NCBI GenBank assembly: GCA_002726845.1
Contig: PBSP01000086.1
Span: 1-10,591 of the forward strand
Length of the DNA: 10,591 bases
Source of the DNA: Methanobacteriota archaeon
GTDB taxonomy: Archaea > Thermoplasmatota > Poseidoniia > Poseidoniales > Poseidoniaceae
Direction: 5' to 3'
Made by a program: the position numbers and the translations under genes. Shown in pieces: positions 1 to 6,488 of the stretch. Under the pieces are notes generated by a model. The model was not told the origin of the DNA. It worked only from the letters and a program-made list of their open reading frames with translations, and did no database searches. How positions within the stretch are numbered: the stretch's first letter is position 1; every line of letters begins with the position of its first letter.

Positions 1-1
1 A

Positions 2-157
2 GAAGCACCTCCTGCTCCACCGGAAATGCCACCAATGCCAGAAGCACCACCTGCACGACCGGAAATGCCACCAATGTCAGAAGCACATCCAGCTCCACCG
101 GAAATGCCACCAATGCCAGAAGCACCTCCAGCTCCACCGGAAATGCCAACAATGCCA
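2..157 (+). repeat. Four in-frame 39-bp tandem repeats
   Basis: Units lie at 2-40, 41-79, 80-118 and 119-157, and a fifth begins at 158 and diverges after about 9 bases. Each unit encodes 13 residues of the type EAPPAPPEMPPMP. Units differ by only a few bases, for example ctgcacgacc versus ctgctccacc, which suggests recent duplication with protein-level selection. The array may continue beyond the left edge. It lies inside the coding frame, and 39 being a multiple of three lets copy number vary without frameshift. Confidence 0.93.
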
Positions 158-2731
158 GAAGCACCTCTAGGTCTTGATTTACTAACCCCCGTTGATTCAA
201 CACCAGTCGCAGAGGAAAGCACACCAGATCCGCTTGGAATGGACCTTCTCGCACCGCTTAATCCCGTTGAAGATTCTGTGACTGCTGAGGAACCAACCGC
301 TCCACTTGGAATGGATTTACTCGCACCTCCAACAGCTGTTGAAGATACACCAGTGGCGGAGGAATCAAGTGTCGACCCTCTTCTTGCTCCGGTCGCAGTA
401 GCCGAAGAAAACGCAGTACAGGTTGGAGAGATTGCAGGAGCAACCATCCGATCGAGCGCAGAAGTTGATGAAGTTCCGGGTGACAAACTTGAAGGAACGC
501 TTCATGAAATTGAAACAACAACTCTCAGCAGCGATGGTACTGTTGTTAAACAAAAAATCCAAGGCACACTTACTGTAAACAACCCTTCCACAGAAGACCG
601 AATTTATGACATTGATGTTCTTCTAGACAACGCAGATTCAACCGACATCGGCGGCGATCAAATCTCTGTCGACGAGCTTGAAGCAGGCAAGAATTATGTG
701 AAGGAATATTCTGTTTCCAACGCACAAATGTTGATCCTCCGAGAATCATTGGACACCAACCCCGCTCGTGACAATGAACAGTCTCTAAGTATTGCACTGT
801 CCGAAGAAGCAGGAACGATTGCACTAAGCCTTGAAGTCGAAAACGTCTCGTCGGTTCAACTTAACAATGTCAACGTAACTCGAGGCATTCCAGACTGTCT
901 GACCTTCACACACTCTGGTGCATCGACCATTGAATCTGGAACGCTGAATTGGGCCGTCGGCACCTTGAGTCCTGGTGAGAAACAAATCCTCTCTATCGAA
1001 GGGGAAATATCGGTTTCTTCGACAAAAACGACCAAAGCTGGCATTGCACAAGCGACCTATGAAGCCGATTCTACATTGTCAAATCTCGCATTCCGAGACT
1101 TGGATGCGTTCTGTCGAGGATTCACTTACATGCGTGTCCGAGAAGACGAGCGTCCTGACAACTGGATTTGTCAAACCATTTTTGAAAACCGTTCGTCATT
1201 TGCAGTCGATTTGGTAAAATTACAGGTTCGAATGAAGGGTAGCGACGACCTCCTTTTCGACGTTAGCGACGTAAAAGAAGACGTTCACCCTCAAGGTAAG
1301 TGGGAAAGTGAAGAACGAACCATCATGGCGACTGCTGAACCGGATTTCACATACGATTTGTCATACACCGTCCTACCACGTGCAACGAGGAAGACTGAAG
1401 GAACCCTAAAACTTGAGGAAAGCACGTTCACTGTTGTCGACGCTGAGATCTCCAAGTCGTACTCTACCGACACCCTACGATCATTCCGACAACAACAAGT
1501 CGAAGCCTCGATGGTGGTAAAGAACACGGGTTCTGCAACCATTAATTTGATGCGAATAACCGATGACATACCTGGATTCTTCGATGCTCCTGACATGGAT
1601 TCCATGACAATAACGGTTAACGGTAAAGAATTGTCTGAAGATCAGTGGAAGGGTGAACTTTCTGCAGGCATTACTTTGGAAAAAGAACACCGTTCACCAG
1701 ACGGAGACGGGCACACAATGACGCTAACTGTTGGAACAAAAGGCCCAATCGGATTGAAACCGAGTAAGACAATGGAAGTGAGCTACAAACTCAACGCTCC
1801 CGACCCTTCACCGGCCAATGAACGTGTTGATGCACCTGCGCGGTTCCAGTTCAGCTCAGAACAATTTGGACCTGTCTGCGTACGCGATGCGCCAGAAGCA
1901 CCGTCAATTCGAGTTAGCCACCTTCGCCGAAACTTCTCGGCGGGTAAGCAAGCCATCCCAATGGGAGGTAAAGGACGCTACGAAGTTTTGATTCTCTTCG
2001 AGAACAACGGTGATACTGCATTGCAAGATGTATTCATACGCGATGTCATTCCATCAAATTTTGAAATCAAAGATTGGCACGTTCGAGGAGTTGGAGGCGA
2101 AAAGCGATCCGATGTCGATATGTCGACGAACGAAACTGAAGATGGTATCGAAATCACTTGGAAGGTACCTGTTGTTGCTAAAGGTGAACGATTGGATGTT
2201 TCCTTTGAAATCAAAGGCGAAGGTGAAATCGATGCAGAAGCACTCAACCGTTTCCATGGTGCACACTTCGGTGATGAACTAGAAACCGAAGATGAGGCAC
2301 CTGTCGAAGTCGAAGAAACCGTCGATGATACCAAAGAAGATGATGCCAGTGAAGTTGCTAGCGATGAAACCTCTGATGAAGAGGCTGCACCTGCTATCAA
2401 GTTCCGTGAAGACATCATGCTCAGAGTGATGGAAGAATACGGAATTACAGACCGCGATGCTTTCCTTGAGCACTCGATGAATTTCGATCTCGATGACAAC
2501 GGCTACCTCAAGAAGGCAGAATTTGTTGAAGCAGCAAAGGCCTTCACTGCTGGAGAGGAAGATGCAGTAGAAACCGAGGATTCGGAAGAAACTGTCGAGG
2601 AAACCTCTGAAGAAGTCGTAGAGGAATCAACCACGGAAGATGGTGATGAAACCAAAGATTGTCCAATATGCCCAACATCTGTCGCAAAAACGGACATGAC
2701 TTGCGCAACTTGTGGATTCACGTTCATTTGA
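2..2731 (+). CDS. Large repeat-stalk protein with DUF11-like segments, EF-hand and C-terminal zinc ribbon (5' end missing)
   Basis: The reading frame is open to the left edge, so the true start lies outside; residue numbers here count from the Met at base 26. The N-terminal part is a 13-residue Pro/Met/Glu repeat, followed by an acidic region with repeated PLGMDLLAP-like motifs (about 48-115). The middle holds at least four beta-sandwich-like segments resembling DUF11 or CARDB folds, near residues 265, 377, 492 and 651, each with an 'xVxNxG...L..V.V.D.IP' pattern. Residues 821-832 (DLDDNGYLKKAE) fit the 12-residue EF-hand calcium loop at every key position. After a Glu/Thr-rich linker, C879, C882, C893 and C896 form a CxxC-x10-CxxC zinc ribbon that ends the protein. 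I see no membrane segment in the visible part, so whether it is secreted depends on the missing N-terminus. The function is unknown; a structural or scaffold role is inference. The gene ends base-to-base against the convergent gene at 2732. Confidence 0.85.
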   Translation, partial: EAPPAPPEMPPMPEAPPARPEMPPMSEAHPAPPEMPPMPEAPPAPPEMPTMPEAPLGLDLLTPVDSTPVAEESTPDPLGMDLLAPLNPVEDSVTAEEPTAPLGMDLLAPPTAVEDTPVAEESSVDPLLAPVAVAEENAVQVGEIAGATIRSSAEVDEVPGDKLEGTLHEIETTTLSSDGTVVKQKIQGTLTVNNPSTEDRIYDIDVLLDNADSTDIGGDQISVDELEAGKNYVKEYSVSNAQMLILRESLDTNPARDNEQSLSIALSEEAGTIALSLEVENVSSVQLNNVNVTRGIPDCLTFTHSGASTIESGTLNWAVGTLSPGEKQILSIEGEISVSSTKTTKAGIAQATYEADSTLSNLAFRDLDAFCRGFTYMRVREDERPDNWICQTIFENRSSFAVDLVKLQVRMKGSDDLLFDVSDVKEDVHPQGKWESEERTIMATAEPDFTYDLSYTVLPRATRKTEGTLKLEESTFTVVDAEISKSYSTDTLRSFRQQQVEASMVVKNTGSATINLMRITDDIPGFFDAPDMDSMTITVNGKELSEDQWKGELSAGITLEKEHRSPDGDGHTMTLTVGTKGPIGLKPSKTMEVSYKLNAPDPSPANERVDAPARFQFSSEQFGPVCVRDAPEAPSIRVSHLRRNFSAGKQAIPMGGKGRYEVLILFENNGDTALQDVFIRDVIPSNFEIKDWHVRGVGGEKRSDVDMSTNETEDGIEITWKVPVVAKGERLDVSFEIKGEGEIDAEALNRFHGAHFGDELETEDEAPVEVEETVDDTKEDDASEVASDETSDEEAAPAIKFREDIMLRVMEEYGITDRDAFLEHSMNFDLDDNGYLKKAEFVEAAKAFTAGEEDAVETEDSEETVEETSEEVVEESTTEDGDETKDCPICPTSVAKTDMTCATCGFTFI

Positions 2732-3151
2732 TTAAAACGGCAACTTCCACTGAGGCCATTGTTCGTTTTCGGAACTGCTACTGACAATGACAAGGACGTT
2801 GCGTTTTGTATTTTCAAGCAAGTTCTCAAGTGGTGTGTGCGTTGATGGTGGAATCACACCATCCCGTAGGTCAACTGCTAACCATGCGGTAGGATACTGC
2901 GTTAACCATGCTTTCAATTCAGCTTCTATTCCAAGCGGGGGAACTCCTTGGCGTACGCTGGCAAGGAAACCCCAATCAGAAATCGTTCTTCGTTCATCAT
3001 CGGTCCACAAAAAGATTCGATCTTTAAACCCAATTCGATCGAGTTGTTCAATGGCTTCTGCTTCTGTGCAACAGACAGGCCGTCCAGGCATCGGCATCGG
3101 TACAGGGTATTCCCATGTTCTTTTGACGTCGAGAGGTTCCTTACGGCGCAT
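2732..3151 (-). CDS. Unrecognised 139-residue soluble protein
   Basis: This minus-strand frame has an ATG start at 3149-3151 and a TAA stop at 2732-2734, directly touching the TGA of the plus-strand gene. The protein is soluble-looking, with a balanced charged composition, no signal peptide and no membrane segment. Visible features are a basic N-terminus (MRRKEPLDVKR), a Pro/Met-rich patch (PVPMPMPGRPVCC), an acidic helix (EAEAIEQLDRIGF), and a hydrophobic strand followed by a Ser run near the C-terminus (VLVIVSSSS). I do not recognise a family. I prefer this strand because its composition looks like a real protein, whereas the plus-strand frame over the same bases is Ser/Arg-rich and low in hydrophobic patterning. 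It also fits the tight convergent packing seen elsewhere in this window. It is divergent from the DUF106 gene and could share a promoter region with it. Confidence 0.65.
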   Translation of the reverse strand: MRRKEPLDVKRTWEYPVPMPMPGRPVCCTEAEAIEQLDRIGFKDRIFLWTDDERRTISDWGFLASVRQGVPPLGIEAELKAWLTQYPTAWLAVDLRDGVIPPSTHTPLENLLENTKRNVLVIVSSSSENEQWPQWKLPF

Positions 3152-3229
3152 ATTGCGAAGCAGAACATCCTCCTGTTTGAATCCAACGGAAGACCAACCT
3201 TCATGACCCTAATACCACACAGTCGGTAC
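3152..3229. promoter_or_regulatory. Divergent intergenic region between the 139-residue gene and the DUF106 operon
   Basis: Both flanking genes read outward from these 78 bases, so promoters for both must lie here or inside the genes. A TATA-like TTTGAAT at about 3176-3182 is the only weak candidate that I can point to, and I see no convincing Shine-Dalgarno in front of either start. If the DUF106 gene starts at 3203 instead of 3230, the region shrinks to 51 bases. Confidence 0.3.
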
Positions 3230-4138
3230 ATGGCGAATCGTGCGGCACCACCACCACCACCACCAAACGGTTCCATGATGACCATGCTTTTGGTCATGAT
3301 ATTGATGACATTCCTCATCATTAACCCAAACATTCGAACTGCGCTGGGCAACATGGCAGATCCCATACTTGCACCAGTACTTCCTGAAACGGAGTTTTTT
3401 GTTCTTACCGTTTTAATTCTGGGCACATTCTCAATGACACTCAACACTATTCTTCGGAATTTCTTCGCTGATCCAATCGAACAAGCACACATAGGTCACC
3501 GCCAATCACAGGTCCGAAAAATGATGAACGACGGTCGAATGAGCAGAGACCCCATCTTGACAGAAAAAGCAAACACATTGAGAGAGCAAATGATGCCTGA
3601 ACAACTCAAGGTGCAAATGAGTGCCATGCGCCCGATGATGTTTACCATGATTTTTATCATCGGAATTTTTGCTTGGTTGACGACTGCTGTTGAAACGTTT
3701 CGCGTTGACTATGTATCGCTTCCTTGGGCTCCAAGATGGAACCTTATTGACGATAAATTTCTGTTTTTCCCTGCTTGGATTTGTGCATACATCTGCATGA
3801 GCGCTCCACTTGGTAGAATCGTCGACCGTCACATCAAACTTCTTCGATACCGAAACCATCCGGTTGTTCTTGCTAATGAAAAATTGAGCGAACCTCTGCT
3901 CCACCTCGTCGTCACGGATGATGGTGCAAAGTCAAAACAAGCATCACAACGAAGAAAACGTTCCCGAAAAAACAGTCCCAAGAAGCAAACAAAACCAGCA
4001 TCCAAAGCGGTCGAACGGAGCAAAGAAAAGAGAACGGATGCGACAAATGAAACATGTCCTACGTGCATGAGCGACAACGTGCAACGGAAAGGACCTCGAA
4101 ACATGCGATGCAACGTATGTTATCATGAATGGGTGTGA
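3230..4138 (+). CDS. DUF106 / EMC3-TMCO1-like (Oxa1 superfamily) membrane protein with C-terminal zinc ribbon
   Basis: This is probably an archaeal membrane-protein insertase of the Oxa1 superfamily (DUF106). From Met 3230 the order is a poly-Pro N-terminus (PPPPPP at 7-12), TM1 (about 16-31), TM2 (56-75), a charged cytoplasmic helical hairpin (about 82-130), TM3 (136-153), and a fourth hydrophobic segment with FFPAWICAYICMS (about 178-192). This matches the DUF106 layout of N-terminal TM, coiled cytoplasmic region and C-terminal TM pair. It then adds a Lys/Arg-rich tail (about 233-270) and a CxxC-x14-CxxC ribbon (C276, C279, C294, C297) at the very end. The basic tail could contact ribosomal RNA, as in Oxa1-type insertases; that is inference. 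An upstream in-frame Met at 3203 is an alternative start. The open frame continues further upstream to 2948, but that part overlaps the opposing gene and looks non-coding. It is followed 3 nt later by cmk, which fits the archaeal secY-adk-DUF106-cmk-cbf5 neighbourhood. Confidence 0.85.
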   Translation: MANRAAPPPPPPNGSMMTMLLVMILMTFLIINPNIRTALGNMADPILAPVLPETEFFVLTVLILGTFSMTLNTILRNFFADPIEQAHIGHRQSQVRKMMNDGRMSRDPILTEKANTLREQMMPEQLKVQMSAMRPMMFTMIFIIGIFAWLTTAVETFRVDYVSLPWAPRWNLIDDKFLFFPAWICAYICMSAPLGRIVDRHIKLLRYRNHPVVLANEKLSEPLLHLVVTDDGAKSKQASQRRKRSRKNSPKKQTKPASKAVERSKEKRTDATNETCPTCMSDNVQRKGPRNMRCNVCYHEWV

Positions 4139-4141
4139 ACA

Positions 4142-4687
4142 ATGGTCCGCATCACCATCTCTGGTCACCCAGGGAGTGGAACAAGTACCTTGGTTCATCT
4201 TCTTAGCAAGGAGAAGGGATGGTCGTCCCTCAACGGTGGTCAATTGTTCCGTCAGGAAGCGAAGAGAAGAAACATGACTCTCGCGGAATTCGGTCAATTG
4301 TGCAAGGATGATCTCGATGTCGATCAAAATTTAGATGCGCTGTTGAAAGATGAAATGATTCGAGAAGATGATGATGCACCAGCCATCATCGAAAGTCGAC
4401 TTGCTGGTTGGTGGGCGTACCAGCTTAACATAGATGTACCTCGAATTTGGCTTGAAGTCGGTGACCGAGAACGAGCAAAACGTGTCCTTGCCCGAGAAGG
4501 TGGAACCCTCGAAGCTATTCTTCAAGCGAGCAAAATGCGTGCAGAGATTGATGCTCAGCGTTTCCACAAATTGTACAATTTGCTTCCAGAGCAAGAAGAG
4601 CCGTACACGCACCGCATTGAGGCAACCAGCCTAAATCCTCAAGAAGTACTCCTTGAAGTTCTTAGCATCGTGGAGGCATCAACATGA
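4142..4687 (+). CDS. cmk: Cytidylate kinase, archaeal type
   Basis: This enzyme phosphorylates CMP (and dCMP) to the diphosphate with ATP, in cytoplasmic pyrimidine nucleotide metabolism. The 181-residue length is normal for the short archaeal Cmk form, which lacks the large NMP-binding insert of bacterial enzymes. A Walker A loop, GHPGSGTS, lies at residues 8-15. The segment IIESRLAGWWA (about 81-91) is the family's NMP-binding/lid-side motif, and the Arg-rich stretch GDRERAKRVLAREG (about 107-120) fits the lid region. The ATG lies 3 nt after the DUF106 stop. Its TGA overlaps the cbf5 ATG as ATGA, so the three genes are likely cotranscribed and translationally coupled. The assignment is firm at family level; adenylate kinase is less likely because of the motifs and the gene context. 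Confidence 0.93.
   Translation: MVRITISGHPGSGTSTLVHLLSKEKGWSSLNGGQLFRQEAKRRNMTLAEFGQLCKDDLDVDQNLDALLKDEMIREDDDAPAIIESRLAGWWAYQLNIDVPRIWLEVGDRERAKRVLAREGGTLEAILQASKMRAEIDAQRFHKLYNLLPEQEEPYTHRIEATSLNPQEVLLEVLSIVEAST
4672..4676 (+). promoter_or_regulatory. Shine-Dalgarno GGAGG for cbf5/truB
   Basis: GGAGG sits 7 nt upstream of the ATG at 4684, inside the 3' end of cmk. It is one of the few clear ribosome binding sites in the window and fixes the cbf5 start. Its position at a 4-nt gene overlap fits re-initiation within an operon. Confidence 0.75.
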
Positions 4688-5643
4688 GTGGTACAATCGT
4701 TCTCGATGAGTCTGCGGTGACTGACGATGCTATCGGAACCTATCCGGATCAAAAAACCATTGAGCAGCGTTTGGAATCAGGATTTTTTCTCTTGGACAAA
4801 GGTGCTGGTCCCACATCGCATCAAGTTGCTGCATGGGTCCGAGACATGTTGGGATTACCCCGATTGGGCCACGGAGGTACCCTCGACCCGTTCGCTACTG
4901 GTGTTTTACCGCTCATGTCTGGAAAAGCAATGCGTTTAACAAAACAGATTTTGGAACAAAACAAAACCTACATTGCAGTCTTTCAATTCAAAAATGAAAT
5001 CAGTGGTGAGGATCTTGAGGAAGTAATGCACAAACTCACTGGGCGAATATACAATGTTCCACCTGAGATTTCTGCAGTTCGAGTACAGGTCAGGACTCGT
5101 AAAATACATGATTTTTCATTGCTCGACCAACATGAGAATCGGATTGTTGCACGGATTCGATGCGAAGCAGGGACGTACATCAGAACAATGGCAAGAGACA
5201 TGGGTCTGCTTCTGGATCAACCCGTTGAATTGAAAGAATTGCGTCGTGAAGATTCAGGCAGTTTTAGTTTGGATGATTGCGTACAATTGCATGAGATTGC
5301 TGATGCTGTATGGCTTTGGAAAGAGTGCAACGAGGGTGAGGCTCTACTTCGAATGCTTCATCCCACAGAAAAACTTCTCGCAGGCTTACCACGCATTATC
5401 GTCAAGGACAGTGCAGTTGCTGCGCTTGCGCACGGTGCGCCTTTGCTTCGACCTGGACTTGTTTCAATCCCAGACGATCTCACGCCAGGTCAAAACGTGC
5501 TGGTAACGAGCATAAAAGGCGAAGCGGTTTGCTTCGTCAAAGTTAACTGCGATAGTGAAACCATTACAACCATGGAGAAAGGCGAGATTGCCCGTCCTTC
5601 GGCTGTACTGATGAACGACGACGTGTATCCACGACGTTGGTAA
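4684..5643 (+). CDS. truB: tRNA/rRNA pseudouridine synthase Cbf5 (TruB family)
   Basis: This is the archaeal Cbf5/TruB pseudouridine synthase. In archaea it acts as the catalytic subunit of H/ACA ribonucleoproteins with Nop10, Gar1 and L7Ae, and can also modify U55 of tRNA. The catalytic motif GHGGTLDPFATGVLP carries Asp68. Other family signatures are LLDKGAGPTSHQV (about 36-48), NKTYIAVFQF (about 93-102), the GTYIRTMARDMG motif (about 163-174) and the LRREDSGSF segment (about 204-212). The C-terminal 80 or so residues (from about PRIIVKDSAVAALAHGA) form a PUA RNA-binding domain. At 319 residues it is a normal archaeal Cbf5 length. The start is supported by a GGAGG Shine-Dalgarno at 4672-4676, 7 nt before the ATG, and by the ATGA overlap with cmk. 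The genes for Nop10, Gar1 and ribosomal L14e are not adjacent here. Confidence 0.95.
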   Translation: MSGTIVLDESAVTDDAIGTYPDQKTIEQRLESGFFLLDKGAGPTSHQVAAWVRDMLGLPRLGHGGTLDPFATGVLPLMSGKAMRLTKQILEQNKTYIAVFQFKNEISGEDLEEVMHKLTGRIYNVPPEISAVRVQVRTRKIHDFSLLDQHENRIVARIRCEAGTYIRTMARDMGLLLDQPVELKELRREDSGSFSLDDCVQLHEIADAVWLWKECNEGEALLRMLHPTEKLLAGLPRIIVKDSAVAALAHGAPLLRPGLVSIPDDLTPGQNVLVTSIKGEAVCFVKVNCDSETITTMEKGEIARPSAVLMNDDVYPRRW

Positions 5644-5850
5644 TCAAGCTTCAAAGTACTCTTCGTAAATGAACTCCTCTGTTTCAATGCGTATTTTCAA
5701 TTCTGACATGTCCCCACATCCGTTCCATCAGCAATGCTGAACGACCCCCACAGTCTTGGAACATACATGGCAAAAATTCTCACCATTATCAATGTTCACG
5801 TTGGTTTTAGCATTATCCGACAACACGGTTGCGGTTTTCAAAACACTCCA
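5644..5850 (-). pseudogene. Possible interrupted small zinc-ribbon ORF downstream of the GST gene
   Basis: The minus-strand frame of the GST gene continues past its TAG stop (5851-5853) for 40 codons (5850-5731). It then has a TGA at 5728-5730, runs 27 more codons (5727-5647), and ends at a TGA (5644-5646) that touches the TAA of cbf5. The translated stretches look protein-like. The first contains a CHVC pair and ends in HC; the second begins WNGCGD and finishes as a charged helix or strand (ELKIRIETEEFIYEEYFEA). Together the cysteines could make a zinc ribbon, broken by the internal TGA. No ATG opens the first part; GTG at 5797-5799 is the only reasonable start there, while ATG at 5707-5709 would give just 21 residues. 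Another minus-strand frame over the first half is also open for 29 codons from an ATG, so the reading is uncertain. It may be a decayed gene, a sequencing error, or chance. Confidence 0.35.
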
Positions 5851-6480
5851 CTAACCAAACACAATTGGCTTATCTCCAATCTTCCATTGATTGAACTTCG
5901 TCATGCTTTGGACGAAGAGTTGACTCTCAAGGATTGTAGCTAACCATCTGTGGAGCGACGGGAGTGACAACTGATCAAACCACATCCGATCAGTGTTTGC
6001 AAATTGACGAACAAATGGCGCAAGTGCATAATCTGCCAATGTAGGTTTCTCTCCACAAAGGTATGAGGCTTGTATGAGACGTTTATCGTACTCCTCAAGG
6101 TACTCAAGCACCTTGTTTCTATGTTCCTCTACCGTCAATGCGTTTTCATATCGACTGTTGTATTTGTATCGATCGAGATGATGCTTAAACGCCCCATCAT
6201 TCTCATCGACCAAACGTTTCCAGTCCCCAAGGATGAATGCATCATCAAGCGCCCACAACATAATGTCCAAACTCTCTTCAAGTACGGTTCCGTCAGGGAG
6301 AAGTAAAACCGGTACGGTTCCTTTCGGTGATATGTCCAACATGTGTTGGGGGCGATTCCTAAGAACAACTTCACGAAGCTCAACAGAAATTCCGGATTGA
6401 AGGAGGGCCAATCGTGCACGTATTGCGTACGGACATCGTCGGAAACTGTAGAGAATCGGAAGATTTGTTTCTTTACTCAT
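5851..6480 (-). CDS. Glutathione S-transferase-family protein (bacterial-like)
   Basis: This is a 209-residue, two-domain GST fold protein. The N-terminal thioredoxin-like domain carries YSFRRCPYAIRARLAL with the CPYA active-site-like motif at 16-19, the cis-Pro motif SPKGTVPVL (P57) and the glutathione-contacting E69-S70 pair in LEESLDIMLWAL. The C-terminal all-helical domain ends with the LADYALAPFVRQF helix and a conserved SLHRWL segment. From memory of the family, this arrangement closely resembles GSTs widespread in marine Gammaproteobacteria, so acquisition from bacteria is a reasonable inference. Most archaea do not make glutathione, so the thiol substrate is unclear; a redox, dehalogenase or structural role is possible. 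The ATG lies 8 nt after the stop of the surface-protein gene on the same strand, so they are probably cotranscribed. No clear Shine-Dalgarno precedes it. Confidence 0.9.
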   Translation of the reverse strand: MSKETNLPILYSFRRCPYAIRARLALLQSGISVELREVVLRNRPQHMLDISPKGTVPVLLLPDGTVLEESLDIMLWALDDAFILGDWKRLVDENDGAFKHHLDRYKYNSRYENALTVEEHRNKVLEYLEEYDKRLIQASYLCGEKPTLADYALAPFVRQFANTDRMWFDQLSLPSLHRWLATILESQLFVQSMTKFNQWKIGDKPIVFG

Positions 6481-6488
6481 AGCAAAAC

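Noticed and set aside
2..157. CRISPR-like array
   Set aside because: The 39-bp repeats are directly adjacent with no spacers and are in frame inside a coding sequence.
1978..2499. 173-codon minus-strand ORF
   Set aside because: It is a Ser-rich shadow of the acidic, Glu/Asp-rich coding sequence on the other strand.
2787..3206. 139-codon plus-strand ORF
   Set aside because: It is antisense to the minus-strand 139-residue gene, is Ser/Arg-rich with no protein-like patterning, and overlaps the DUF106 start region.
2948..3229. Upstream extension of the DUF106 frame
   Set aside because: It lies over the opposing gene, reads as low-quality sequence, and would place about 94 unrelated residues before the poly-Pro/TM1 start.
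5728..5853. TGA as selenocysteine or TAG as pyrrolysine read-through after the GST gene
   Set aside because: No SECIS-like or Pyl machinery evidence is visible, and the GST protein is already full length at the TAG.
5734..5943. 69-codon plus-strand ORF
   Set aside because: It runs antisense into the conserved C-terminus of the GST gene and shows no recognisable features.
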